A stretch of DNA of 64,000 nt from CAVXYG01 sp963766005 (GCA_963766005.1 CAVXYG010000006.1:248001-312000); one strand, 5' to 3'; positions 16,846 through 26,921 are shown, numbered from the stretch's first letter. Numbers and translations: made by a program. Notes: generated from the sequence alone by a model not told the origin.

Positions 16846-18747
16846 ATGGCCCTCAGGGATGCGATCGCGGCCATGGACTGGCGGGATTCCGTAGTCTCCC
16901 CCGATGAAGCCGTCGCCATGATTCCGGCGGGATCGGCGGTGTACATCGGGGGCGGGTGCGCCGTCCCGACCACCATCGTCGCCGCGTTGGAGGCCTCGGC
17001 GATGGAGCGTCCGGGGATCCGACTGCTGCACGACATCGCCGTACTCCCCGAGGGCCAATTCAGCGCGGCCCTGCGGCATCGCACGACCGTCGTCGGCCCC
17101 AACGACGCGCATCTCGCCGCCGTCGGACGCGAGCAGTATGTCCCGATCCTCATCGGTTCGGTCCCGCGCAGCATGTTCCAGGGCCGGATCGACGTGGACG
17201 TGGCCGTGGTGCAGGTGGCCCCCCCGGACGCCCTGGGGATGTGCAGCCTGGGGATCTCCGTCGGAACTGCACCGGCGGCCATCGCCCGTGCCAAGGTCGT
17301 CATCGGGGAGGTCAACTCGGCGATGCCGCGGGTGAAGGGCCACGCCCTGATCCCGGTGACGGCCTTCGATGCCCTGGTCGAAGTGGAGCCCGGGCTGACC
17401 GACTACAAGGCGATGGACCCGGTATCGGACCCGGAGAAGATCGCGCGCTACGTGGCGCGCCTGGTCACCGACGGCTCGACGCTGCACATCGGCTTGGGAC
17501 CGATCCCCTCCCAAGTGCTGCGCTACCTCGACTCCCGCCACGACCTGGGGATCCATAGCGAGGTGGCGACCGACACGATGGTGGATCTCATCGATGCCGG
17601 GGTCATCACGGGACGGGGGAAGTCCATGTCGCGCGGGAGGGTGGTGGTGAGCCTCGCGATGGGCACCTCGAAGCTGTACGACCGGGTCGCCGATGAGTCG
17701 CTGTTCTCGCTGCGCCCGATCGAGGACGTCGCCGACCCGCGCACCGCGATGCAGCAGAGCCGGCTGGTGTCCATCGCGCAGGCGTTCTCCGCCGACCTGA
17801 CGGGGCAGGTCTGCTGTGAAGCGGCCAACGGCCATCTCTACGGAGGCGTCGGCGCGGCCCCGGTCTTTCACTTCGCGGCCGCCCGCATCCCGGGCGGCCG
17901 CGCCATCCTGTGCCTGCCGTCGGTCGACGTGCACGGGCGCTCGGCGATCCGGCCGCGGCTGGATGCCAACGAGGGCGTCACGATCCCGCGATACGAGGTG
18001 CGCTGGATCGCCACGGAGCACGGCGCGGTGTACCTGCACGGGAAGTCGCTGTCGGAGCGGGCGGTGGCGATGATCGAGATCGCGCACCCCGACCACCGGT
18101 CCTCGCTGCTGGGCGAAGCCAAGCGGCTGGGTCTGATCCCCCCGGATCAGAAGATGCGCTCCCGGCGCGACTATCCGGTCGAGGAGGAACGCAGGATCAC
18201 GCTGCGCGAGGGGACGGAGGTGCTGCTGCGGCCCACGACCACGACCGATGCCCAGCTGCTGCAGGAGTTGTTCTACGAGCTGGATCCGGAGTCGGTCTAC
18301 ACGCGGTTCTTCCGCAACCTGTCCTCGCTGACCCGCCAGGCAGCCGAGCACCTCTGCAGCGTGAGCTACTCCGATGAGATGGCCTTCGCCGCGGTCATCG
18401 GCGACGTGGAGTCCGGCGAACGGATCGTCGCGACGTCGTCCTACTACGTCGATGCCGACACCGGCCTGGCCGATGTCGGGTACATGGTGTCGCCGGACTT
18501 CCAGGGCAAAGGGCTCGGGACGGCGCTGCACGAGCGAACCGTCGAGTACGCCAAGGCGAACGGGGTGCGCGGCTTCACCGCCGACATCCTCGAGAGCAAC
18601 TCGGCGATGCTCAACGTCTTCGCCCGCGGGCCAGGTCACCTGAGCACGCATCTGTCGCAGGGGTCCTATGACGTCGAACTGCTCTTCGAGGAGCCGCCTC
18701 CCGCGGAGTACACCACGAGCAGCATCCCGGTGGTGCGCGCCCCGTAG
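16846..18747 (+). CDS. Acetyl-CoA hydrolase/transferase fused to a GNAT domain
   Basis: 633-aa two-domain protein. Residues 1 to about 450 form an acetyl-CoA hydrolase/4-hydroxybutyrate CoA-transferase (VYIGGGCAVPTTIVAAL, HIGLGPIPSQVLRYL, LGIHSEVATDTMVDLIDAGVITG, YGGVGAAPVFHFAAARIPGG, RWIATEHGAVYLHGKSL), which moves or hydrolyses CoA on short acyl groups. Residues about 465-600 form a GNAT acetyltransferase with the acetyl-CoA loop SPDFQGKGLGTALHE (Q/RxxGxG/A). Fusions of this kind may link acyl-CoA level to protein acetylation (inference). The ATG follows a strong Shine-Dalgarno site, GGGAGGGGAG. Confidence 0.9.
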   Translation: MALRDAIAAMDWRDSVVSPDEAVAMIPAGSAVYIGGGCAVPTTIVAALEASAMERPGIRLLHDIAVLPEGQFSAALRHRTTVVGPNDAHLAAVGREQYVPILIGSVPRSMFQGRIDVDVAVVQVAPPDALGMCSLGISVGTAPAAIARAKVVIGEVNSAMPRVKGHALIPVTAFDALVEVEPGLTDYKAMDPVSDPEKIARYVARLVTDGSTLHIGLGPIPSQVLRYLDSRHDLGIHSEVATDTMVDLIDAGVITGRGKSMSRGRVVVSLAMGTSKLYDRVADESLFSLRPIEDVADPRTAMQQSRLVSIAQAFSADLTGQVCCEAANGHLYGGVGAAPVFHFAAARIPGGRAILCLPSVDVHGRSAIRPRLDANEGVTIPRYEVRWIATEHGAVYLHGKSLSERAVAMIEIAHPDHRSSLLGEAKRLGLIPPDQKMRSRRDYPVEEERRITLREGTEVLLRPTTTTDAQLLQELFYELDPESVYTRFFRNLSSLTRQAAEHLCSVSYSDEMAFAAVIGDVESGERIVATSSYYVDADTGLADVGYMVSPDFQGKGLGTALHERTVEYAKANGVRGFTADILESNSAMLNVFARGPGHLSTHLSQGSYDVELLFEEPPPAEYTTSSIPVVRAP

Positions 18748-19244
18748 GCTCGTTGAGCGGAGATCACCTGACGGTGTCGCGGTCGTGTCGCGGGGCACCC
18801 AGTGGTGGCGTACCCCGGTCGGCATGCCAGCGGGGACCTCGCCGCCAGCCGGCGGCCCATCCGGTGCGAGTGACGTGCGCCGAGACGGGGACCACTGCAG
18901 GCCGAACTCCGGCAGAGCGATGTGTGCCGATGCGGCCGCGATGCGGTGGTCGATCGCACCGTAGCCGAGGGTGCCTGTCGTAGCCGCACGGTGGCGGTCC
19001 TACCTCGCGATGCGCGGAGGGCGTCCGGCGCGGCAACCAACGACCACGGCCGCTGCCGAGCACGAGCGTCACGACCGCGCGATTCCTGGCCGTCCCCGCG
19101 GCGCTGAGCCGGGACAGCCCACGCAGCATCCCCGGACTGCCGGACAGGACTCGGGCTCCATCCGTTGGGTCACGTCCCTCACGACGCGACCGCCACGTGG
19201 CACCCCGCCTTGACGGTCTGGGCCCGGGCAGGTTCGCGGCAGGA
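18748..19244. other. 497 bp with no supported gene
   Basis: Frames on both strands are open but unlike any protein I recognise and lack convincing starts. No hairpin stands out. It separates two convergent genes. Confidence 0.4.
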
Positions 19245-19631
19245 TCAGGAGCGATCTGCGTCGGCCTCCGCCGCCGCCGCTTCAGCATCCTCGACCGTCT
19301 CCTGCGCCGCCTCGGCGAGGCGTTCGGCCGCCTTCGACGCGGCCGCGTCGGCTCGCTCGGCACTCTCGGCAGCTGCTACCGCGGCCCCTTCGGCGCGCAG
19401 GGAGACCTTCTCTGCAGCGGTACGCGTCGTGTCGGCGAAGGCCAATGCGCCCGATTCGACACCGTCGGCGACCGTATGCGCCTTCTCGGCCGCGGCGCCG
19501 GCGCCCTCGGCGAGCTTGTCCGCCACGCCCTTCGCTTGCGGTGAGGCCAGGATCTCGTCCTTGTTGCGGGCTGCCAGGATTGCTCCGCCGGCCGCTGCCG
19601 CGAGAAGCCCGATGACCAGTACCTTCTTCAT
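19245..19631 (-). CDS. YtxH-like Ala-rich anchored helical protein
   Basis: 128-aa protein: one N-terminal membrane helix (VLVIGLLAAAAGGAILAA) followed by a long alanine/glutamate/lysine-rich helical region with heptad-like spacing (KLAEGAGAAAEKAHTVADGVESG...). This is the pattern of small YtxH- or apolipoprotein-like envelope or stress proteins. GGGGCAGGC precedes the ATG. No catalytic residues. Function unknown. Confidence 0.68.
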   Translation of the reverse strand: MKKVLVIGLLAAAAGGAILAARNKDEILASPQAKGVADKLAEGAGAAAEKAHTVADGVESGALAFADTTRTAAEKVSLRAEGAAVAAAESAERADAAASKAAERLAEAAQETVEDAEAAAAEADADRS

Positions 19632-19964
19632 GCCTGCCCCAATCCGAACACGCTCACGCCACTGCGCCGACGGTCAGCCGACCAGGATCAGGATCGTGCG
19701 CCACCGAACATCTGCCGCGCAGTGGCGCCACTGCACCGGCAGCCACGAGGACCGCTGTCCTGATCCACAGCAACGATGCCATGCAGGCGGGGTGAGTTCG
19801 ACTCGGGGCCGGATCTTCCTCCCGCGGATCGTGCGTGGTGGGCGCTGTGGTTGTGCCGCAGTGCGACCGCATTCAGCGATGTCTGGTCTGGCGGTCCGGT
19901 GCTCCTCGATTGTGGCTGCGCGAATCGGTGACCGGCCGTTGTCGGGGGCAAGCGAGCACTCGTG

Positions 19965-20342
19965 TCAGGTCGCGTCTGGCCCGTCGACGGGGAACACGAG
20001 CTGCCCCTCGCCCACCCGCGAGACCAACACTTCGCCAGCCTCCGGCGAACTGTTGCCTTCGCGATGCACGGTGTTCTTGGGCACCTCAAAGTACTCGCCC
20101 TCGCCGATCTCGAGCTTCTGGCTCCCACCAGGGCCGAACTCCAGGGTGATGCTTCCCTTGAGGACGTATCCCATGGTCACGTTGTCGCCGTGGTGGTGCC
20201 ACCCGGACATGGTCGCGGGATCCGCCTCGACGTGCCCGAACCAGTGCCCATCACCCTCGAATGCCGTGCGGCGCGTCAATCCAGGGGTTCCCTGTGCTTC
20301 GCGCAGCTCGACGTCGGTCAACTTGCGTACCGGCTCACTCAT
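19965..20342 (-). CDS. Cupin-2 domain protein
   Basis: 125-aa single-domain cupin. Motif 1 is about WHHHGDNVTMGYVLKGSITLEFG (G(X)5HXH(X)3-4E type, here HHHGD), and motif 2 about GEYFEVPKNTVHREGN. The two histidines of motif 1 and the one of motif 2 would bind a metal. Enzymatic or sensory role unknown. I use the ATG at 20342 (MSEPVRKL); an ATG 12 nt upstream is equally possible. Confidence 0.78.
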   Translation of the reverse strand: MSEPVRKLTDVELREAQGTPGLTRRTAFEGDGHWFGHVEADPATMSGWHHHGDNVTMGYVLKGSITLEFGPGGSQKLEIGEGEYFEVPKNTVHREGNSSPEAGEVLVSRVGEGQLVFPVDGPDAT

Positions 20343-21029
20343 CTCCGCTCCCATCCAGGATGCACCGTCCAGGTTCAATGTCGACCCGACGGGCCACGTC
20401 AAGTAGCCGCCCACGAACTGGAGCTGTCCGTCCCCGTTACCTTGCTGTTGACCCTCTTCGGAGGGTTGCGGTCACCTGGTCCGGCATGGCTTACCGCCCC
20501 TGTCGTTGATGATCCGGGGGCCCGCCACATCCGGGACGCCCAGAACCGACCCGGACCCCCTCAGTCAAACAAGTCGGGGGTGTTGCCACCGGGCCGGGTG
20601 GCGTCGGCGGACCGCTGATAGGGACATGGCCGCAGCGTTTCGGCGGTCTCTTCGTAACGTGGATGCCGGCAGTCGGCGCCAAGCCGGTGACCGCCCCTTC
20701 GAGGTGGAAGGACGTGGCACCGGTGAGCGGGTACTCGGTGTTCTGCGGATTGGACGTCGGTAAGGGGGCGTCACGACTGCGCCCTGGATCCCGGCGGGCG
20801 GCGGCTGTTCGACGACGAACTGCCCCAGGACGCCCATTCCTGGCCATGTGGCGCCACTGCCCGATGACTCAGGCGAGGTGCTAGCCCGAACGCTCCACCT
20901 CCGGAGAAGGGTCTGAGTCGCACACCCTGGTGGGGACGAGACCGCGGAGGCCGGTGCTGAACTGGCCGGTTGCCTGCGCGAGAATCCTGAGGCTTCCCGC
21001 ATGCGGCGGCCCGACCGAAGGAGACCACC
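20343..21029. other. Mostly empty 690-bp region holding an IS110 relic
   Basis: Apart from the IS110 fragment at 20723-20868 I see no gene here. The esterase remnant starts at 21030 with AAGGAG upstream. Confidence 0.4.
20723..20868 (+). pseudogene. IS110-family transposase N-terminal fragment
   Basis: From a GTG at 20723 the frame reads VSGYSVFCGLDVGKG, the RNase-H-like start of IS110/IS1111 DEDD transposases with its first catalytic aspartate. After a one-base frame change near 20770 the next frame reads HDCALDPGGRRLFDDELPQD, the conserved continuation. The rest of the transposase is absent. It is an inactive relic of an insertion sequence. Confidence 0.68.
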
Positions 21030-21808
21030 ATGGCTGACGTTCGATCTGGCGCCGAGGCGAGTCGACACGAGGGCGACACCGATGTCGCGGTGCTGCTGAT
21101 CCACGGCTTCTCCGGTTCCACGGCGTCGGTCCGCCCGTGAGGGGAGTACCTGCACAAGTACGGCTACACCGTGGTCTGCCCGCGGCTGCCGGGCCACGGC
21201 ACCACGTGGCAGGACATTGAGCAGACCACTTGGCAGGACTGGTATGCGAGGCGGAGCAGGCCTTCGACGAGCTCGTCGGGCAGTACCGGCGAGCCTTCGT
21301 GGGGGGCCTGTCGATGGGCGGAGCACTCGCGCTGCGGCTGGCCGGGGAGCGCAGCGCCGACGTTTCCGGGGTGATGGTGGTCAATCCAGCGATGCGGCCT
21401 CCGGACCGTGCGGACGTCCCGCTGCTGCTGGCCATGGACCGCATCGGCCTGCTGGGCCCGCTCGCCAACGTGATGCCGACCGTCCCCGGTGGTGGCAACG
21501 ACATCAAGAAGCCGGGCCAGGACGAGGTCGCCTACGACCGGGTGCCCATCAAGGCCGGCATCCAGATGCTGAATCTGCAGGTGGACGTCCGGGGAATCCT
21601 GCCGCAAGTCACGCAGCCGGTGATCGTGTTCACGGCGCCGGAGGACCATGTGGCGGGCCCGGCGAACTCCGACATCGTGATGACCGAGACGGGCTCGCTG
21701 CGCAAGACCCAGGTCCTGCTGCCCGAGTCCTACCACGTGGCGACGTTGGACAACGACGCGGAGACCATCTTCGCCGAGAGCCTGGAGTTCATCCTCCGCC
21801 ACGGATGA
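21030..21808 (+). pseudogene. Alpha/beta-hydrolase (carboxylesterase-like), broken by a stop and a frameshift
   Basis: The start at 21030 has AAGGAG upstream and reads MADVRSGAEAS ... VAVLLIHGFSGSTASVRP, then a TGA at about 21138 where relatives usually carry tryptophan (TGG). The frame continues GEYLHKYGYTVVCPRLPGHGTTWQDIEQTTWQDWY and then shifts near 21245 to EAEQAFDELVGQYRRAFVGGLSMGGALALRLA. The nucleophile elbow GLSMGG, a later aspartate (APEDHV) and histidine (SYHVATLD) of the triad are retained. Homologues act as small esterases or monoglyceride lipases. Two lesions make function unlikely unless they are sequence errors. Confidence 0.75.
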
Positions 21809-22168
21809 GCCTTGCCAACCGCGTGCCCGGGCATGGTGTATCTGGATGCCCAATCCCCTGCGATTGCCGCGACCCAAGCCGCACAACGGCCGGCCCTCCG
21901 TGCGCGGCACCCTCACTCGCACCCGCCTGAATCAGCGACCCGCCATCCTGCCGGCACGATCAACGGTGAGGCAAAGGGAACCCGTGCTAGGCCTGAGACG
22001 GCGGCGCCGGCTCGGCGATCAGCCGGATCAGTCGCGACTTCGCCCTCGATGCCAGGGGTGCCCGCCATCTGCGGGCGCCGCTGCCTGAGACGCACGCCGG
22101 GGCGGGAGCGCGAGCAGGGGTACTTGCCTCGCAACGGACCGCCGCCCCGGCTGTCGGCAGACAACACC
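21809..22168. other. 360 bp between the esterase relic and the lipoprotein gene
   Basis: No gene or repeat that I can support. The two flanking genes converge here, so a terminator is expected, but no clear hairpin with a T-run is visible. Confidence 0.35.
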
Positions 22169-22870
22169 TCAGCCGACCTCGATGGTGATGCTCTCTAGCG
22201 CGACCGCGAACCCAGTGTCCTCGGCGATCACGCGATAGCCAGCGAACTCCAGCGGGTACCGCTGGTCACCCAGGTAGGAGGTGGGTGCCGAGCCACCGGC
22301 CTGGAAAAGAATCGCGGAGTAGGGCGCATCGACCGAGTTGTCGACCGTGAGCGTCATGGATTGGGCGCTGCCGCACTCCCCGTCGGGCGCCTTCGCGAGA
22401 ACCTGGCTTGTGGCCATATCCACCAGTTCCGCCGGGGTGCCGTCCGACCAGCAGGCCAGCCAGATGCCGGCTCCCGGATCCCGTCCCCACACCTCCATCA
22501 TCCACGTCCCGGTCGGTTCCCCGGGTCCGCTCGGCGCGCCCCAGGTCGCGGTCAGCGTGACGCTCTGAGCGGCCGGCAGCGGCCAGGATTGCGCCATGGG
22601 TACCCGTTGCTCCTCGGGCGTGATCACCAGAGCCCCGCTGCGTACCTGCGTCGTTCCATCCTCCGATGTCTCGGGCGCTGCGTCCGGCATCGTTGTGTAG
22701 TCCTGTTGGGCCACGACGTCCGCGGGTGGCTGGGGAGCCTGCGCCTCGTCGGTGCCGGAGTCGGGCTGGCCGCACCCCGCCAGCGCAAGACTCAGGGCGA
22801 CAGCGCCCACCGTCACCGCCCCGGTGAGGCGTCGAGCAGTGGGTCGATGGTGGTGCAGCGGAGCAGTCAT
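22169..22870 (-). CDS. Predicted secreted lipoprotein
   Basis: 233-aa protein with a basic N-terminus (HHHRPTARRLTG), a hydrophobic signal (AVTVGAVALSLALAGC) and a lipobox LALAGC, so it is probably lipidated at Cys 34 or so and anchored outside. The mature part is Pro/Glu-rich and then a beta-rich domain of about 150 residues with two cysteines (IWLACWSDG ... GECGSA) that could form a disulfide. No family recognised. The ATG at 22870 has GAGAGGGG upstream. Confidence 0.75.
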   Translation of the reverse strand: MTAPLHHHRPTARRLTGAVTVGAVALSLALAGCGQPDSGTDEAQAPQPPADVVAQQDYTTMPDAAPETSEDGTTQVRSGALVITPEEQRVPMAQSWPLPAAQSVTLTATWGAPSGPGEPTGTWMMEVWGRDPGAGIWLACWSDGTPAELVDMATSQVLAKAPDGECGSAQSMTLTVDNSVDAPYSAILFQAGGSAPTSYLGDQRYPLEFAGYRVIAEDTGFAVALESITIEVG

Positions 22871-23707
22871 GGTTCCCCTCTCGCCCGTGCCCGCCTCCGA
22901 TCGGCAGGCGTCACTACCACCGTGTGCCGCGCAGCGGCGCGCCGCCAGGGTCCCAAGTCCGTGACGCTGAATCCCTTTGTGGCAGCCAGGCTCGGTCGAC
23001 GACGCCGCCACGTGCCAGGCGATCCGTACCGGCTGACCCTCGGCTCAAGCCGTACTGGCATCCGGAGCAGCTCGGTGTCCAGTGGGCAGAGCGCGCTGCT
23101 CGCGCCACCAGCCGGCTCGTCGTGCAAGTCCGGGGGAAGTGGCGCAGCGCTGCGCCACCCCATCCTGGGGCTGCTGCCAAGAAGCGTGTCACCAGCCGCC
23201 AGCGAGCGGCCACCGATCGGCTGCCGTGGAGACGCCGGGGCCGATGAGCGCCATGCCGCGGACAGTCTCAGGCAGCTCCGCCGCGGGCGGTCAGCCCCAC
23301 GGCTCGTGGGGCAGGGAGTGAGCTGGGGGCCCCGGGTTGTTGCCCGCGGCGGCGGACCCGTGTTCTGGCTACTCAATCCTGAGACACGTGAGGGGGCGCA
23401 GAGGGGCTGACCGCGAGAAGGACGTCAGGGCAGGTCGAGCCGGCTGAACTGATCGCGCTCGACGCGTCCTTACGGCGCCACGTGGGTCCTGAAGAGTGGA
23501 GTGAGACCACGGCGGTCGGCCGGGGCCAGGGTGTGGCCCAATCGGGAGCCGGGCTGGTGCATCGCCCCGCCGCACCGCATCCCGCGGCGGGCACCAGTGC
23601 GGGATGCGGTGCGGCGACGCAACCCGTTGAGGATCCGGTACCGCGTGAGCAGCGCTCACTCGCCGCAGGAAGCGCGACACGGTCAGCCCTGCTGGACTGC
23701 TGCTCGC
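22871..23707. other. 840 bp with no supported gene
   Basis: Open frames are present but without domain similarity or good starts. The region leads into the dispersed repeat at 23708 and the IS3 relic. Confidence 0.35.
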
Positions 23708-23761
23708 GTTCTTCCAGTGCGACTCGATCTGCTCGATGGTTTCGTCGGGGGGTGTTCTCAT
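23708..23761 (-). repeat. Dispersed 54-bp repeat, copy B
   Basis: On the minus strand this stretch reads ...GAGAACACC...ACCATCGAGCAGATCGA...CACTGGAAGAAC and is about 88% identical to copy A at 37672-37725 in the opposite orientation. Both can encode TIEQIESHWKN. Origin unknown; probably a fragment of a mobile-element gene. Confidence 0.65.
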
Positions 23762-23866
23762 CAACCACCTTGAGGACTGACACCTCGCACCTCCTGGGCC
23801 CCTGCTTCGCCGCCGCCCGGAGCGCCACGTCGCCACCATGGCCACCGTCGGCGTAGTCCATCCAGC

Positions 23867-24246
23867 GTGGCCACCCTCGACAGCGAGGTCGCCCGCCGCA
23901 GAGCGGAGGGCGCGGCGGTGGCCGGCTGCATCCTGCACACCGACAGAGGCTCGCAATTTCGATCCAGGAAGCACGTCCGGGCCCCAGCACCGGCACGGCA
24001 TGGTCGGCTCGATGGGCCGTGTCGGCGCCGCCGGGGACGACACCGCCCATGGAGAGTTCCTTCGCACTGCTGCAGAAGAACGTCCTGGACCGGCGATCCT
24101 GGGCGCCCCGCGACGAACTCCGGATCGCGATCGTGACCTGGATCGAGCGCACCTACCATCGGCGCCGCAGGCAGGACTCCCTCCGCCGCATGGCTCCCAT
24201 CGAGTTCGAAACCGTCATGACCACGTCAGCCGCTCAGGCTGCCTGA
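23867..24246 (+). pseudogene. IS3-family transposase (OrfB) C-terminal relic
   Basis: Two adjoining frames carry rve integrase motifs: GCILHTDRGSQFRSRK in one (second catalytic Asp region), and MESSFALLQKNVLDRRSW ... IVTWIERTYHRRRRQDSLRRMAPIEFET in the next (the catalytic Glu and the typical IS3 tail). The frames are joined by at least one frameshift near 24000 and the N-terminal half is missing. It is related to, but distinct from, the IS3 relic at 41768-42260. Confidence 0.75.
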
Positions 24247-24567
24247 CTGGGAACTGTCACCTGATCGTGCAGCAGTCCCAGGGCAGCATCGACCCGTCCG
24301 TGGCCTGGCACACCTGAGTAGGCGGCCTGCTGAAGGGCTGTCGGCGCGCTCGACCATGGTTTCCCAGGCCCCTTCCAGCACCGTCCCGGTGTGTCGTGAG
24401 GGGCCGGTCACGTGGCCCAGTCGCAAGGAGGCAGGAGCGGACTCCGCTCGGGCTGAACCCACATGGGTGTTCACTCTGCAAGGGGCGAGCCGCTCGGAGC
24501 AGCGTCGCCGACAACTGCTAGCGTCGCGGCAGCGGTCCGAAGGGCGGGTCGATGAAGGAGGAGAAGC
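24247..24567. other. 320-bp intergenic stretch
   Basis: Nothing recognised except a strong ribosome site, AAGGAGGAGAAGC, just before the ATG at 24568. Confidence 0.4.
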
Positions 24568-24994
24568 ATGAAGCGAGTCCTGGCTGCGTCCGGCATTGCA
24601 TGCCTGGCAACCGTAATGGTGGCGGGACCAGCCGCTGCCGACCCGAAGAGCGATTTCCTCATCGATGTGGATTGTGGGGACGGTGTCGTGCAGGTCGTGT
24701 CCCCGGACAATGATGCGCCGTGGTCACCTGCCCTCGCCACCGGTAGCAATGCCGTCTACCAGCCGCTCGGCTTCAAGGACGAGACGGGTCTCGGCGAGGT
24801 CCTCGATGGCCCCAATGCAGGCTTCGATGTTCGAGTTCGACGGCGAGGACTCGATGAAGAACGGGAAGCGCAAGGGCGTGGATGTGCAGGAATGCAGCTT
24901 CTCGTCTGAGTTCGAGTTCTACGACGAGGACTTCGAAGGCAACGTTCTCGTCACCTTCTCGGGAACGGTCTACCTCAAGACCACCGCTCGGTAG
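24568..24994 (+). pseudogene. Secreted protein gene with a frameshift
   Basis: The start is excellent (AAGGAGGAG then ATG). The product begins with a cleavable signal peptide (MKRVLAASGIACLATVMVAG, cleavage after PAAA) and a beta-rich domain with CGDGVVQVVSPDNDAP. Near 24820 the natural continuation moves to another frame, FEFDGEDSMKNGKRKGVDVQ ... ECSFSSEFEFYDEDFEGNVLVTFSG, ending at 24994. The two parts together would give a small exported protein of about 140 residues. Family not recognised. Confidence 0.6.
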
Positions 24995-25043
24995 CGGTCC
25001 ACGCCCACTGCTCCGTCCGTGCGGAGATCGCCCCGCCAGCCGG

Positions 25044-25098
25044 GCAGAAACCATCGTGGGGGCGGACCCATCGCGGGTGCGCCCCCACGAGTTTCTGC
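25044..25098. repeat. Inverted repeat with 19 paired bases and a two-base bulge
   Basis: The left arm GCAGAAAC-CA-TCGTGGGGGCG (25044-25064) pairs with the right arm CGCCCCCACGAGTTTCTGC (25080-25098) across a 15-nt loop. It lies just after the frameshifted secreted-protein gene, so it may be its terminator or a remnant of a small mobile element. Confidence 0.6.
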
Positions 25099-25246
25099 AG
25101 TGCCGCACCTGGATGCTGACCGTGCCGCCTGCGATCACCGGGGCGGACTCGGTGAGGATCGCCGGCCGCTGGCTAGCGGCAGCGGGACCTTCTCCCCTCT
25201 CCGTCCTCTCGAGCTGCAAAAGGGGTTCGGACTGCGTTCGCAGAAC

Positions 25247-25390
25247 ATGAGCGACCTCGCACGTCGTGCGGGCATGAGCCGCGACGGGCTGTGCAAGGCT
25301 CTCTCGGCCGACGGCAACCCGACCTGGTCGACCATCCTGAAGGTCACCCACGGCCTCGGCCTGCGCTTCGAGCTGCACACCGTCGCCTGA
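25247..25390 (+). pseudogene. XRE/HigA-like antitoxin, C-terminal fragment
   Basis: 47 codons from an ATG read MSDLARRAGMSRDGLCKALS ... GNPTWSTILKVTHGLGLRFELH. This is the helix-turn-helix and tail of addiction-module antitoxins that pair with RelE/HigB toxins (LAREAGLSREGLYKALSxxGNP is the recalled pattern). The usual N-terminal half and any toxin gene are missing, so it is a remnant. Confidence 0.6.
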
Positions 25391-25675
25391 CAGACCGGCC
25401 CCCGGAGCGCGGCCAGGTCCGGGGCGGCCATCGGCACCCGTGGGCGCGCGCGGGAAAGCAGCCCGACTGCGCTGGGGTTCGTCCCCTAGTCACGGTTATG
25501 GGAGCAGCGAGCGGTGGCGGAACGGCGACACCTGATCCGCCGGGCGGGAACGAGTCCGGCTGCTGTGAGCGGTGCGCAGGACACGACGTCACAGAAGCCG
25601 AACACCGCCCGGCCCGGCGCTCGGTTGCCGCGCCAACTGCTCAAACCGGGAACCGGTTCGAGCTGAGACAGCGAC
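25391..25675. other. 285 bp with no supported gene
   Basis: No start with a ribosome site, no repeat seen. It lies between the antitoxin fragment and the converging membrane-protein gene. Confidence 0.35.
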
Positions 25676-26143
25676 TCACGCGGTGGACTTCCGCTGCGGC
25701 TCGATGACCTCGTGCGTCCTCGCGGTCCGCTCCGGCGGTGTGCGACGCAGCGACTTGACACTCAGCGCGGCGATGAGGAGAGCGACAAGCATGCCCGCGA
25801 TGCTGACCAGCAGCGCGGCGTTGAACCCGCTGTCCGCGATGTGCCCGACCATCTCGACCAGACCCCAGGCGGCGATCACAGCGGCCACGACCAGGTTGGT
25901 GTAGCGCGTTGCGCGGTGGTCGAAACTCAACGTCATGACCGACAGTGCCAACGGAATGATGGCGAACACGGCCATGTAGTAGCCGACCCAGCCGTCGGTG
26001 GCGAAGCCCTCGATCTCCCCTGCCAGCACCTCCTCCAGCGCGCCAGGCTGCACCAGCAGCCCCAGCAGCATCGAGAAGGTCGCGGCCGCTGCCCACAGCG
26101 CCCACAGGATTGCGATTCGGATTCTGACGTCAATCCCCTTCAT
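25676..26143 (-). CDS. Four-helix integral membrane protein
   Basis: 155-aa protein with four hydrophobic helices (IAILWALWAAAATFSMLLGLL, YYMAVFAIIPLALSVMTL, LVVAAVIAAWGLVEMVGHI, AALLVSIAGMLVALLIAAL) and a basic C-terminus. GAGGGAGG lies 6-8 nt before the ATG at 26143; the longer frame to 26218 has no such site. No domain recognised; function unknown. Confidence 0.72.
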   Translation of the reverse strand: MKGIDVRIRIAILWALWAAAATFSMLLGLLVQPGALEEVLAGEIEGFATDGWVGYYMAVFAIIPLALSVMTLSFDHRATRYTNLVVAAVIAAWGLVEMVGHIADSGFNAALLVSIAGMLVALLIAALSVKSLRRTPPERTARTHEVIEPQRKSTA

Positions 26144-26468
26144 GAGGCTTCCTCCCTCGATGTGGGACCCAAACAGGTCTCGCACTTCCCGCCTACCGCT
26201 GGCTGACGGGTCGGGCAAGGGTCACAGGACGTGCAGGTTGTACTCGTCGGTCTGGGCGGTGACTATCGGCCCTGGACACGACCCGGCAGCGCCGATACGC
26301 ACGAAGAGCAGCCGCGGCTTCAGCGGGCCTGACGGCAGGTTCTCCCGCGGCGGCGGGACTTGGGGAGCGTGCAGCGGATGCTGACCAAGCCGATGGAAAC
26401 CCCGGAAGAGCCCGCGCCCCGACAGGTGCGGCCAACCCTGACACGCGAGGATCGACAGAGGTGACGAC
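26144..26468. other. 325-bp divergent intergenic region
   Basis: It holds the promoters of the membrane-protein gene (minus) and the SRPBCC gene (plus). No operator-like symmetry noticed. Confidence 0.35.
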
Positions 26469-26921
26469 ATGACGACCTATGTCTCAAGCATCCATGTGGA
26501 TGTCCCACCAGAGGCCGCATTCGGCCAGGTGTTCGAGCTGATGATGAAGAACGTCGGCGGATCTCCCGTTCCCGAGACGCCCGCCGACGGGCTTGGCGCT
26601 GCGTTCCGCTACGGGTTCGGCCTGCTTGGCTGGCGTATCGAGGGCACCTGCACGATCACCGAGTACGTCCCCAGCGATACGCTCACCCTCCAGTGGCACG
26701 GTCCCGAGCGGGCAACCGTCGGCAGCCTTCGGGGCGTGTGGACCTTCGTTCCGGACGACGCTGGCACCACCATCACGGTCCGCTCCTACTTCGAGCCGCG
26801 GATCCCTGTCCTGCACACCCTGGGATCTCGGGTGATGATGTTCGGGTTCCGCAGGTCGGAGTTCCCAGCGATGAAGGCAGAAATGGAGAGACGATCGCGG
26901 GGAGTCGAGTCGACCTCGTGA
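26469..26921 (+). CDS. SRPBCC family protein
   Basis: 150-aa helix-grip protein of the START/polyketide-cyclase superfamily: strand VSSIHVDVPPEAAFGQVFELMM, then TCTITEYVPSDTLTLQWHGPE and TFVPDDAGTTITVRSYFEPR, ending in a long C-terminal helix. The ligand is unknown. GAGGTGACG precedes the ATG. Unrelated in sequence to the SRPBCC gene at 744. Confidence 0.75.
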   Translation: MTTYVSSIHVDVPPEAAFGQVFELMMKNVGGSPVPETPADGLGAAFRYGFGLLGWRIEGTCTITEYVPSDTLTLQWHGPERATVGSLRGVWTFVPDDAGTTITVRSYFEPRIPVLHTLGSRVMMFGFRRSEFPAMKAEMERRSRGVESTS

